From contig CM050447.1 in NCBI GenBank assembly GCA_027563935.2, forward strand, positions 78,291,461 through 78,355,460: 64,000 nt of DNA, written 5' to 3'. A program made the translations under genes and the position numbers. This document shows, piece after piece, positions 45,322-56,500 of this stretch. The stretch is from Costus lasius (Eukaryota; Streptophyta; Magnoliopsida; Zingiberales; Costaceae). The notes under the pieces are model-generated. The model saw nothing but the letters and a program-made list of their open reading frames with translations. It was not told where the DNA came from and made no database searches. Position 1 is the stretch's first letter. Each line of letters starts with the position of its first letter.

Positions 45322-47369
45322 TGTCAGGCCCAAAGGCCCATTGGACTTTGCCCGGTCAACTTGGCCAAGAAATCCCTGCCGAAATCAATGCATCACGTGT
45401 TGATTGTTGGCGATGCCAGTGATGCCTGCCGGTAGCCGAAGACCATGGGGATGTCGGCAAATTCCTGCGAGGGGGCCGGCGACGGACGCTAGTAAGGGTG
45501 CGAGAAAGTAGGCACAACACTCGATCCAACGGGCAAAAGCGAGATGGCGAAGCTTGATCCGACAGGTCAAGCGGTGGAGCCGGATGGCTGCAAGGACGAG
45601 CAGCGTGGGAGGGATGGCCGAAGTTGTCAGCTCGGCATGGCCACCACCCAGCTTCATTCGCTGTCGTGTGGATCCAGTGGCCACACCCGCGTCCAGGCAA
45701 GTAGCGGAGGCGAGGCCGTGCCGCCTATAAAAGGGGGCCGGCGAGCTCGGAAACGGGGAGGAGGAAGGACCCCAACGACAATGAGGAACTGCTGATGAAA
45801 GGGAGGAACTGGAGGTTGGAAAATCCGGCGGCTGGTGAGGTTGAGAACGAACCTCAGCCAGCCCTCCTTTCAACAACGATCCGACAATTCTGGCGATGGC
45901 AAGCGGCTGCACTCGCCGGATTGCTCTGGTGGTGAGGGTTGGTCGGTTCGGAGCACCGTCGGCGTATAGTTCCCCCTGAGACCTGTTCCTATCGCCTTAC
46001 TTCTTCTCTGGTGCTCTCCGCGAATCCAGTTCACCAACCTTGGGCAAACAAACCCGAGTGGGGGCGTCAATCGCTCGCTGGACAAAGGATGAGAGGAGGT
46101 CTCTCGTCAGGGAAGCGAACCCTGATTGTGCACGTCGGACTTCTTCCGATGCTTTCCCCGCGTTCCGACGTGAGTGCAACGGCGAGTGCGGGCTCGGGTT
46201 CGAACGCGAGATGCGGACGTGGGGGCAGCGTTGACCGCTATCTTGAGGAGCGTGCAAGCACGGCTCGCGAATAGGGGGGAGTGTCTCTGATGGTCGGACA
46301 TCGTTAGGCAGAAGCGAGGCAGTGGACGTCCTCGATGGGAAAAGAACTCGACGTTTCCCCTCTGTTCTAACGCTGACGAAGTGGTGGGCTTCGGACGCAA
46401 ATGAGGGTGCTGACATCAAACAAGGCGGATTAACCGGCGTGAATCTAGACGATGTGAGTTTTTCGTCACAAATACAGGAGCTTCGCCGCGAGCACGGACG
46501 TCGCATCAACCCGAGACAGCGGGCTTCGGACGCGGGTGGCGGGCGAATCTGGAACTTGACGCAGGCGCAATGGTCGACCTCGGTGGAGCGACGAGCTCGC
46601 CTGGAACCACGTGTGCTCGTCGGATGGAGGAGAAGGTTGTCCGACATTCGCTGGAAGAGTGGCTAGCACTGCGGTCGTCGGACGAAGGAAGCGGCGTTCC
46701 TTCATATCGACACATTGACACGGACGAATGCCGATCTCAAACACGAGCACAGGCTCCGATTTCGGCGTTCACACAAGGGTTGACCTATTACAGGCGTGGA
46801 CCTGAAACCCGAAAATTAATTTCGGAGGCAGCGGTTGGATTCCTGGATTTGAATCCGAGTTTGGGGACCTGATCCATTAAAAGTATTTTCCCCCTTATTT
46901 TATTGGTTTTAATTGCTCACATGACTTTCTCTCTCCTCTCTCCTCTCTCCTCTCTCCGATCTCAAACGCGAGCACAGGCTCCGATTTCGGCATTCACACA
47001 AGGGTTGACCTATTACAGGCGTGGACCTGAAACCCGAAGATTAATTTCGGAGGCAGCGGTTGGATTCCTGGTTTTGAATCCGAGTTTGGGGACCCGATCC
47101 ATTAAAAGTATTTCCCCCCTTATTTTATTGGTTTTAATTGCTCACATGAATTTCTCTCTCCTCTCTTTTTCTTGGGCTAGACGAAGGTGTGCGTGGAGGC
47201 TAAGGGGTGTGCGTGGGTACACTTCTGCCGGTTGCGTTATACCTGGACGAATCGCTTAAACTCGTCCCTTGCATGGGACTTTGACCAATTTGATCCGTGC
47301 ATGACATTTAAAATTCATGTAAATATTAATTAAGTTGATTAGTGTGTTTGTATAAAACAGGGTGTGACA
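45322..47369 (+). repeat. 3' LTR of E1, with internal tandem duplication
   Basis: 2,048 bp, aligned with 6254-8163. The size difference comes mainly from a tandem duplication: 46731-46955 is repeated at 46956 to about 47166, with a CTCTCCTCTC run at the joint. TATA box at 45726-45733. Confidence 0.93.
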
Positions 47370-47374
47370 ACAAC
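47370..47374. repeat. Right TSD of E1 (ACAAC)
   Basis: Matches 6249-6253 exactly. The reconstructed empty site is continuous AT-rich DNA. Confidence 0.92.
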
Positions 47375-48117
47375 TATCATTACTGTATTGTAACTATTAC
47401 ACATTATTATTTTATAAGGGTGCTTGCTAGAACGGTTATTCTGTTTTATTATACTACTACTCTTACTATTATTTTAAATTTTGAAATTTTTATTAAATTA
47501 TAAATTTTTTTATTTTCTTAAATTTATTTATATTAATATAACATGAAAAATGTAATAAATTATATTTTTAAATGTAAAGTTATATATTAATAACCTAATA
47601 ATAAAAAATTTAAGTTTTATTTTTTAAAATAATTGATTTATAAAGTAGCATATATATTAATTATATATAACATATAAATTAAATAAATATATGTATATAG
47701 GTTAATATATATAATAATAATTTTTTTTAATTAATAATACTTTAATAATAATTAATTTTAAATTAATATATATTATAAACATAATCGATATAGGATAATG
47801 TATACAATAATTACTATTCTCATAGACCTGGTGTGCGCAACTCTGGCCATAGAAGGAGCAATTATGAGATGCTCCTCCCAACAATGAATTTTTTTTACTG
47901 CTTTCTCTTGCAAAGCACGAAATTTTTTTCTTTTTTTTACCTTTCCTCTACCTACTTCTATAAACATCATCCAAGCAGCTAGAAGCTTCCAACTACACCA
48001 AACGGGTCTTCCCTGTTTCCTTGAATAGATAAAAAATAGGAGGAAAAAAAAGAAAGAAGAAAAACGAATCACGTGATTGTCTCCGGGGGATGGTGAGCAA
48101 GAGCAAGAGAAGGAGAT
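47375..48117. other. AT-rich DNA, no gene seen
   Basis: Very low GC up to about 47800, then mixed. Only short frames that look accidental. Confidence 0.6.
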
Positions 48118-48489
48118 GAGGGCTGCAGGTAGTGGCAAGCAGCGAGCGCTAGGGAAAAACTAGCAAACAATGGGACAAGCAAGTACGCGAGTATTTCCTT
48201 TCTCAGATTTCCACCCAACTTGGGTGAAAAGCAAAACAGGGGGGGGGGCAATGAGGGCTGCAGGAAGTGGCAAGCAGCGAGCGCTAGGGAAAAACTAGCA
48301 AACAATGGGACAAGCAAGTACGCGAGTATTTCCTTTCTCAGATTTCCACCCGACTTGGGTGAAAAGCAAAACAAGGGGGGGGGGGGGGGAGGGCGCAAGT
48401 GCAGGGGCAGAATCAGTAACGAGACAAGTGAGTATGAGAGCATTTCCTTTCTCAACTTTTTGCCCAATTTGAGGGACAAGTGAAAAGGG
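48118..48489. repeat. Three tandem copies, about 130 bp
   Basis: Copies begin near 48118, 48250 and 48389. The first two are almost identical (GGCTGCAG, GCGAGCGCTAGGGAAAAACT, TTTCCTTTCTCAGATTTCC), each ending in a G-run; the third is diverged. The overlapping frame on the minus strand (48069-48503) simply repeats with the DNA. Confidence 0.88.
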
Positions 48490-48683
48490 AGTCTATTTTC
48501 CATCCTTCATCGTTCTTTCCCTCCAAGGAAATGAAGGAAAGATATTTTTTTCTTTACTTCGTCCTTTCCCTATAAGGGGGTTAGTGTTCAAAATGCTCCT
48601 CTCTAGCTCTTTCTCTCCTCAACCAAAATACATTATTCCCCTTTTGATACAACCAAGGCCAAGCCAAGTTCCGTCATGCACAT

Positions 48684-49135
48684 TGTAATATCTGGGTTTA
48701 ATCCTACATAGTAAGTGAGAGAAAAAAAAATAGATTATATAAGCATTAGTAAACTTGCTACTATTAACTTCGGCTTAAATATTTTTAATTAGGTTATGCC
48801 ATCAATTGACTCACCAAATTAATGAGACAGTTTTCTCATTAATCATATTATAATAAATGACATTAGAGTAAACTTAATCTTAAGCATATTGAGATCCTAA
48901 TAAGACAAGGTTGCTTAGGATGGTGGAACCACCATTTGGTAGACCTCGGATACTATTGACTAAGAAATGGTTGTTGGACATGTGTTAGTTTATGGAGTTA
49001 ATGAGGTCATCAAGTCTTAAATTGAGGAGATTGTAATGCCTTGATTTAGTCCTACATAGGAAGTAGGTGAAATAAAGATATACATAAGACTTAGTAAGCT
49101 TACTATTATTAATTTAGGCTCATTTAGCAAGTCAT
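48684..49135 (+). mobile_element. Candidate small TRIM-like element
   Basis: Two diverged direct repeats of about 105 bp (48684-48790 and 49032-49135), both starting TGTAAT and sharing TCCTACATAG-AAGT and ACTATTA, enclose about 240 bp. The second is preceded by GAGGAGAT, a possible polypurine tract. No clear primer site, so the call is tentative. Confidence 0.45.
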
Positions 49136-49456
49136 AGCAAACATACAAAACAATCAAACAAAACCATGCACCCTAGTCCTATATGGGAAACCCAGAACCA
49201 TAACTCGGCATCTTGTAAACACCCTAGTCCGCTAGCCTCAGCCCTAGCTAATGTTAGCTTTATTTTTTTTTTGTTATATTTTCATTTTACATGTGTATAC
49301 ACCTATTCTACTTTACATTAATTATCATTTTATAATTTAATTATTTTAATACTCACTTATTTAGGCCTAGTTTGGTTTTGCTGCACTGCCACAGCTGTAC
49401 TGTAATAGCTACGCTATCACTATAGTGTTAAAAATAGAAATAGTAAACACAACTTA

Positions 49457-49700
49457 TGTCGTGTATGTGTCTTGTGAGTTGAGGGTGTCGTGCGTATGTG
49501 TCGTGAGTAGATGGTTAGTAGTTTTTATTTTTAGATATAGACTAGCTATTTTATTTTCTATAAATACATGTAACTTTTATTGTTTCATTGTAGCAGCATT
49601 TAATACAAGTGATTTTACATTGTCTCTTTGACTCTGTGTTGTGTGCTCTCTCTCTTCATCGTGTTTCCGCCCCTGTTCCTACCAAAAGTGGTATTAGAGC
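49457..49700 (+). repeat. Candidate LTR end with primer site
   Basis: TGGTATTAGAGC (49689-49700) resembles the initiator-Met primer site with one change. Upstream are a good TATA box, TATAAATA at 49559-49566, and a possible LTR start TGTCGTGTATG at 49457. No second LTR was found downstream, so this may be the 5' end of a degraded Copia-type element. Confidence 0.45.
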
Positions 49701-51488
49701 CAAGTTGAAGAACTACTGTAGACACAGCAGCAGCCGTTGTGGAAAGAGGCTGTGTGTAGTTAACAACGGTGTGTTGTTTGGGAGATACATACGTCAGTAT
49801 TGAATATCGACGTGTACCTCCTCAACATATTATTTGTTGATTTTTACGCCGCTGGGTCTTTACTCCGGCTAGTTAATCTCAGTTTTTGCTTGTAGACGTT
49901 GTAGCCAAGATTTGGAGCAACTGAGGGCCATTACTCGCTGGGCTAAAAAAATCTCACTGATATTGTGAGATTTGAAGATTCGTGATCGTGAAGATTCTCG
50001 CTGAGAGAGGAGGATCGATTGGCGAGAGAAAGAAATATCACTGAAATTTGTGAGATCCGTTGTTGCTATTTGAGAAAAAAAATCTCACCGAGACTGAAAT
50101 CCGTTAATTCGGAAGATAAGGTTTTCTGCCACCGACATCTAAAGATTGTGTGTCGCTAAACTTTGTTTTCTTTGACAGACAACGAAATAAAATTGCTAGA
50201 TGAAGACGAGAACTTCTCGTTTGCAGATCCGCCTGACTACTTGCTCCACACGCAGATCCAGTTCTGAAAACGAGCATTGACTTTGCTCGTTCATCTCTAC
50301 TCATTGGATTTCGGCTCTGCTGATTTGCCGAAAGTTAGTTTATCACGCGGCATCGCTAGCCAACTGTTGCTCTGCTTGACGAAGAATGAACGCCAAAGCT
50401 TTTCTTGCCTGAAGTTCGCTGCTTGCAAATTGTAGTTTGCCGGTTCAACGCCGCTCGCGAACGTCTGATTTTTTGCTGATCTTCTGCCTCCACGTCGAAG
50501 ATGAATGCGAAAACACTCGGAGACAAAATTTTTGTTTTTCTTGGCTGAGTCCACTGCCTAATCAAAATCTTGGCAAACAGAGTGGCTGTATTGAGCCAAT
50601 CAGAGTTGCTCGTTCATCTTCGATTTTGGCTCCTGAAATTTGTCGCCAGCCGATGTCATTCACTTGCTGATTCGCTGATGACTGTTGCTGAAGAAGACGA
50701 GAAGAGTCTCATCCAAAACCTGCCTCACTCAAGGATTTGCTGCTCGTCTTTACTGCATGTTTGAGTGAATTTGCTCTGACAATTATACTATCAGTAGCAA
50801 TTGCTGGTTAAAGTTGTTTGGGTAGATTTAATGTGTTATAAATTATAATTAAGTAATTTTACTAAAATTATTAAGTTTTTTAAATATTTAATTTTATAAA
50901 ACTATTAATTTATATATTAACTAATAAATTATTTTGAGAAAATTATTAATTTTCATAAGATAAAATAATTATTTTGTAATATAAAATTTAGTGACTAATT
51001 TTATATTTAAAAAATTAATTAAAATTAATATATATTAGATTAATCAATATTATATATTAGAAGTGAGAGGGCAACGAAAAGGAGAGAAATGAAAGGGCAA
51101 ATAGCATAAAATAAATGCTGAATACCGTAGATTACATGCTAGATTTGCTAGCTTTGAGCTATAGTGTTAACAATGTACAATGTTACTATTACACGATAGA
51201 AGCTAAAATCCAAACGGAATAATAAACTAAAAAGTTGATGCCCGTCGCCACGCTGCAGGAAGCAGCATAGCACCAAATTGGCATTTAGTTATTAAATTTC
51301 CATTATCATTCTATTATTCATTTATAATTTCCTTATACCTATACCCATATATAGGTATACATGTGTATACAATCTATTTATTACCTTTTATAATTATACA
51401 CATATATACAAATACCCATATATTGGTATATATGTATACACAAATTTATTGCTATCTTATAGTGTTTATATACACAGTTAGGAACAAG
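49701..51488. other. No gene recognised
   Basis: 49900-50100 contains repeated TCTCACTGA and TTGTGAGAT words; 50200-50760 contains diverged direct repeats of a CTCGTTCATCT...CTGATT segment. From 50800 it is AT-rich, with two copies of an ACCCATATAT-GGTATA segment near 51345 and 51414. Short frames on both strands at 50104-50670 match nothing I know. Confidence 0.5.
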
Positions 51489-51979
51489 GATGTGTCTTCT
51501 CACTCGACGAACTAGCGATGGTATTGCACAATAGTGCAATGTCACCAGCTTTTAAGTCGCAACCCCAGACACAAATACTCAATCACTCAACAATTCCACT
51601 ACTCAATCAAATAATTTAGGTCTCATTTGCTCGTTGGCTTGTTCACACTCAAGTACTAAACAAATTGCATCGTCCCTAGGGGGGGGGGGGGGGGGGGGGT
51701 GGGGGGGGGGGGGGGGGGAAGAGGACTCACAACTCTAATCGCGGGGGTCATCCCCCGCGTCGCTGAGATCGTCAGAAGAAGCGTTTGAAGAGTCCGAGGA
51801 AGTGTCATCATCAGCCGCATGGTGCTGGTATGAGGCAGTGCTCCGGAAACCAGAGAAACGAGAACGAAGGAAAGTGTACATGCATTGTACATTTTCCATC
51901 AAAGTGCCAATCTGGTTTTCCTGAGTTTGGAACTGCTGAAGTATCGACTGCAAGAGGTCGTGTGTGGTGGGCTCGTGGG
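51489..51979 (-). pseudogene. 3' fragment of an Athila ORF1-type gene (second copy)
   Basis: Matches 56501-57007 in the same orientation. The coding part (stop at 51735-51737) reads EPTTHDLLQSILQQFQTQ, then YTFLRSRFSGFRSTASYQHH and the acidic end SDDLSDAGDDPRD. Where the longer copy has a TAG after DDDTS this copy has TCG, so it preserves the true C-terminus. Homology ends sharply at 51979. A G-tract (51679-51718) replaces about 45 bp of the 3' flank present in the other copy. Confidence 0.82.
51679..51718. repeat. Poly-G tract
   Basis: Forty bases, all G except T at 51700. It stands where the homologous segment at about 56697-56746 has ordinary sequence. May be a sequencing or assembly artefact. 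Confidence 0.9.
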
Positions 51980-52068
51980 TCAAAAAGTGTTATATTTTTA
52001 ATGTAATATGACCTTTATTAAATTCACCTTAAATTAATAAGGCTTATTGTTTAATGGGATCTGGCTTC

Positions 52069-52112
52069 CAATGAGCGCAAGCGCTCATTGTTAATTACCC
52101 CTAAAATTAGGG
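52069..52112. repeat. Two adjacent palindromes
   Basis: CAATGAGCGC-AA-GCGCTCATTG (52069-52090) has perfect 10-bp arms; CCCTAAAATTAGGG (52099-52112) is a perfect palindrome whose halves resemble the plant telomere repeat. Confidence 0.9.
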
Positions 52113-52304
52113 AACCTTTGATTAAGAGATCTATACTATGAAACGAAATACAAGACTAAACAATTTTATTCATGAACATTTTGAAAATACATAGCTTGAC
52201 ATGATATATGAAAGAAACAAGCTATTATCAATTTGGGCAATTCGTATTCGTCAAATGTTTAGTCTCGCGACGGGTTATTAGAGAATATCTGGTCTATGCA
52301 ACAC

Positions 52305-52963
52305 GATGTCATATTGAGGAACTACGCCCCAATGATAAACATCGACGTACGCACCTCCCAAATAATATTTCATCGTAATGCGTTAAGGCATGGATATTGA
52401 TTTTGAAAGATCATCCGGCCTTGATGGCGTATTGGATGTTTGATTTAGAAATATCCGGTCTTGCGACTTGTTGGATATTTGAATTTAAAAAAAATTATCT
52501 GGCCTTGCGGCTTATTGGATAATTTGGAAAATTACCCGGCCTTGCGGCTTGCTGGATAATTTGAATTGGGAAAATTATCCGGCCTCGCGGCTTATTGGAT
52601 AATTTAATTTGGAAAATTACCCGGCCTTGCGGCTTGCTGGATAATTTGAATTGGGAAAATTATCCGGCCTCGCGGCTTATTGGATAATTTAATTTGAAAA
52701 ATTACCCGGCCTTGCGGCTTGTTGGATAATTTAATTTGAAAAATTACCCGGCCTTGCGGCGTGTTGGATAATTTAATTTGAAAAATTACCCGGCCTTGCG
52801 GGTTGTTGGATAATTTAATTTGAAAAATTACCTGGCCTTACGGCTTGTTGAATAATTTAATTTGAAAATAATACTTCACCTTAACGAATGCGACATCATA
52901 TTGAGGAGTTACGCCCCGACGATAAACATCGACATACGTAACTCCCAAACAATACTTCATCGT
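52305..52963. repeat. 42-bp minisatellite between 72-bp direct repeats
   Basis: About eleven units (52410-52870) of ATTACCCGGCCTTGCGGCTT then GTTGGATAATTTAATTTGAAAA, some in alternating TTATCC/TTACCC order. It is flanked by direct repeats 52305-52376 and 52892-52963 sharing ATATTGAGGA, TACGCCCC and GATAAACATCGAC. Confidence 0.93.
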
Positions 52964-54327
52964 GTAAATTCAAGGCTCTAAGTATTATTCAATTTGATAG
53001 TGTTTTAATATTTTTTTTTTCTTTTCTTTTTTTTAGTCCACATCTAGTTAGACATGACGGCTAAATTCTAGGTATTTAGCGAGCTGATTCATAGCATCTC
53101 ATCTTTTGTCACGCATTTTTATTTATTTATTTGTTTGTTCTTTTTTCTTTTTCTTTATTGTTGTTCCCAAGTCAAAAGGTAAAGTTCCTCGTCTCGGGAG
53201 AATTTCCGTAGCGATGTGCGATAGTGTGGACTGCTTCCGATCGAGGTGTAGGAGCAGTGGAGGAGCAGCAACGACTTTGCTACACTCCGGTGAAGGTGGT
53301 CTCAGGATGTCATCGATTTTAACTTCAGGAAGCGACAGGAGTCTAGGTCTCTGATCGTTTTTGATGGAAGCGTCGGCAAGTATTGAGCACAAGTGAACGA
53401 ACTGCAGAGGTGTTCGTCCGAAAGCTGAAAGCTAATGAAGATGGTGCTATGAAACTTCCTGCGGAGGATCCCTTGCTGCTCGTTGGAAAGACTGACGAGA
53501 AGCATTCGTCCGAACCAAAAGAAAGAATGGTGTTCGTTTATAACCGGAAACAGCGACAATCTTTAGATCGTCGCGGCGCCATTCCAGGCGGCGACAGACT
53601 TCGGTAGCGGCGTTCAGGTTGAAGGAGGTTGAAGCAGAGGCGACTAGTGGATGAGGCGGTCGCTAGGGCTGGCGGAAGTGATGACAGGGGAGATGGCTGC
53701 GGCTCGCGTGAAGTTGGGGTGGAATTCGCGGAAACAGGGGAGGCGGTCGCTAGGGAATCGGCGATTGCTAGCAAGATGATGGCTGAAGGGATGAATTTGC
53801 TGGCGGGATGAATTTGCTGGCGACATTCGAAGAAGCGGAGCAACGCTTCTTCAGCCGAGCTCTCGGTCAACGGCGATAGAAAAGATGATGTTGGATCCAT
53901 TGGCATTGTCCTGAAATAGGTTTGGTTGGGCTCGCGGCAACTCGATGATTTGGAGAAAATCCGGCAGCGGCTGCTGGCGCAATCTGCACCTAAAGCAAGT
54001 CGGTTCGGATCCTTCCGTAACGGATTGGATCAGATTTCTTTGATGATTATTGAAATTCGGAATCTCCCTGATAACTTAATTAAGGTCCGAGATGTCATTG
54101 GTAAAAAAATTTCTACTCCTCGCTTTTTTGTTTCAAGCCGATTTTTGCCGTGAAAGTTTTGAGTTTGGTTTATTCTCCTACAGCATTCATCACCAAACTC
54201 GCGTAGGATCAAGCTTGGGTTTTCTCCACTAGGTGATAAATCTTCTCTTTGCATGTCATTGGTTTCTCCTCCACTGCTAGTTTTCCTTGAAGTTCCAATT
54301 TATGCAGTCTTTAGGCATATGTCTCTC
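52964..54327. other. Mixed-composition DNA, no gene recognised
   Basis: 53170-54000 is GC-richer and has overlapping frames on both strands, up to 122 codons, none with a motif I recognise. A 9-bp stem (GAAGAAGCG/CGCTTCTTC) lies at about 53828-53851. It could be the 5' part of an unidentified gene or element. Confidence 0.4.
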
Positions 54328-54434
54328 TTCCTCTTCGGTGTTGGAGAAGACTGCAGTGTTGAAGAACATGCATTGATTTTTTCCTCTTCGGTGTTGGAGA
54401 AGACTGCAGTGTTGAAGAAGATGCGCTGATTTTT
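54328..54434. repeat. 53-bp direct tandem duplication
   Basis: TTCCTCTTCGGTGTTGGAGA then AGACTGCAGTGTTGAAGAA occurs twice, nearly identical. Confidence 0.92.
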
Positions 54435-54829
54435 TTTACTTGAGGGGTACTATTCTTTCTTGCGGGTATGTCTCTCGTGTTTATTTCACTTTTCTTCTGA
54501 CACTTTTCTTCTGGCAGAGAAAATTCAGCCTTATTTATGGTGTTTGAGAAAATTCATCGTCAATCAATTTTTGCTGTTCTTATAGTCTTCGAGCTTCTCC
54601 ATCAGGTAACAAGTTTCAATTTTTTTTATTTCTTCGCATCTGCGCTTTCTCAAGTTCTTTTTTTTTATTCCTCTTACTATCGACACTTATTTTATTCTAC
54701 TGACTGCAGCTTTTGCTCACATCACTCTCTTCTCTTTTTTTTTGCTTCCCTGTCTACGCCTCTTTTTTACTCATTTTTTTTTTTTTTGCACAGCACTTTT
54801 GGGGGGTTTTTGAACATGATGCAATAAAA

Positions 54830-55030
54830 TCTTAATTACTTGGGGGTACCTAGGTGTCTTTAAACACACCCAATAGCCTACTAACATGGAAATGAAATTT
54901 CTATTATTACTGGGGTGCCTAGGTGTCTTTAAACACACCCAATAGCCTACTAACATAAAAATAAAATTTCTACAATTACTGAGGGGCGCCTAGGTGTTTT
55001 TAAACACACCCAATAGCCTACTAACATAAA
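54830..55030. repeat. Three tandem units of about 71 bp
   Basis: Each contains CCTAGGTGTCTTTAAACACA then CCCAATAGCCTACTAACAT, with units centred near 54867, 54937 and 55008. GGTGT and ACACC form a short stem. Confidence 0.92.
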
Positions 55031-56500
55031 AAAAATCTTACCCTTTTACCTTTTGTTCGAGCACAACAGCTTTTTTTTTATGTAAGCGTCCGGCGTCCTC
55101 TTTTTCTTCTCCTCTCTGAGTGCCCTTTTTATAAGCCTTCAGCCTCTTCCCTTTTCTTTCAAATGAAAACGTCTGGCGCCTCTTTCCTTTCGATTATCAA
55201 CAATACCTTCTTTCTTTCCTTATTAATCAAGATTTCTTCTCTCTTTTTTTTGCTCGTAAATGTCCTGCTTTGCCACCGAAAACGGATTTGATTTTCTCTT
55301 TGTTTGGTATTTTGCTTTAATTAGTTTCCGTGAATACCTTGCTGTAAAAAAAAAAAACTGGCGCATACTGTGTATCCCCTCTTGGTTTGAGTTTAATGCG
55401 TTTCCAAACTTGTCAAGCCAAAATCAATTTTGATTTGCGTGTGCATTGAAGTAACTTCGTCAGACGTGTAAATCAATCTCCTGTGTATCCCTTCTTATTA
55501 TATTTTTTTATTTTGCCATGAATGCATTGTTTTATTAGCTGCAACATATTCAACTCTATCCTCTTTTGATCGACTGGCATTTCTTTTCATCTTTTTCATG
55601 AGATTTTTTGATTTGGCTTAAATACCCCGAAAATCAAAATTTATGTTGACTTATCCATCTTTGTAGTCATTTAATGTCCTGTTCTGTATCTTCTCACAGA
55701 TCTCTTCTTCCCCTTTTTTTAACGTCGGCGAGGGCAAACCATTTAGTTTCTTCAGCTTAAACAGATTTTGCACTAAGTTTGATACTTGTAAATTTTGAGA
55801 ATTTTTTTTTTCAATCTTCTGGTAGTTAAGTTCATAAATTCTTGATTTCTTGCTAGTTAATTCTGCACTAGCACCTCTCTTTTCAGCTCAATTACACTGA
55901 ATATTGCACAATTTTTGTGGTTCCTGTTCTGATCTTGGTAGTTCAAAATCCCTTGACAAGAATATTCGGGTTCAAATTTTATTTGAAGAACCCAGTGGCA
56001 CTTTCTGATTTGAATTGAACTTCTGATGTTCAGAATTATTGATTAGAGTACACTTCTGGCATCTGGCTTTACTCTTGATTGAGAAATAACAATTTTGGTC
56101 CATATCAATGATTGATTGTTTACAATTAGATTAGGATAGTAAGCTCAATATCTGAAGTCAAATTCTTGCATAACACTCATTTTTTTTAGATGCTGAGCGT
56201 TTCCACTACACAGAACTTAATATTCACGAAATTGTCAAGGCTGCATTTTTTGCAGAATAGATGATAAGTTGACTATTAACTTTAGATTCTGATCGGAATG
56301 CTTACTAATTACTGAAACCAATTTGTGAGCCATAATTGCATCAATTCCTATTGGCTGTTTCTCTAGTATCTGAACATCCTTTAACTTCTTTCTTGGAAGA
56401 AAGTTAATGACATAACATTTATTGATATCTGGGGCACCATCACTAGTGTTTGGTGCCGTTCAATCCAATTCAAAATATAGTGATCATAGATGGTTCAACA
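55031..56500. other. T-rich DNA, no gene recognised
   Basis: Long T-runs and low GC give it an intron- or UTR-like look, but I find no exon or conserved protein segment. Confidence 0.45.

Larger units (their letters stand above)
6254..47369 (+). mobile_element. Outer LTR element E1, non-coding, carrying all inner insertions
   Basis: Two similar LTRs (6254-8163 and 45322-47369), a TSD (ACAAC), a primer site after the 5' LTR and a polypurine tract before the 3' LTR define the element. Removing the inner insertions leaves only about 1.5 kb of own internal DNA (8164-8226, 10038-10130, 44007-45321), with no gag or pol. That fits a large non-autonomous LTR element (LARD-like) mobilised by another element's proteins. 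Alternatively, coding DNA may have been deleted. The GC-rich LTR with an initiator-Met-type primer site suggests a Ty3/gypsy helper, but this is inference. Confidence 0.88.

Noticed and set aside
45385..46647. Several open frames of 110-216 codons on both strands of the E1 3' LTR
   Set aside because: The 5' LTR carries different, broken frames at the same places, so there is no protein conservation; high GC explains the length.
48069..48503. 144-codon minus-strand protein with membrane-like repeats
   Set aside because: The repeat in the peptide is simply the DNA triplication; G-runs create the proline tracts.
50104..50670. Short ORFs on both strands
   Set aside because: No recognisable motif; the segment contains diverged direct repeats, so coding is unlikely.
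49371..51225. DNA transposon with terminal inverted repeats (GTTTGG-TTTT-GCT ends)
   Set aside because: The ends match only weakly over about 15 bp, no target duplication is evident, and no transposase is present.
52410..52870. CRISPR array
   Set aside because: Units are contiguous 42-bp tandem repeats without unique spacers, in a plant nuclear context.
53106..53906. A host gene in the GC-rich region
   Set aside because: Overlapping short frames exist on both strands, but no domain, splice pattern or conserved segment could be recognised.
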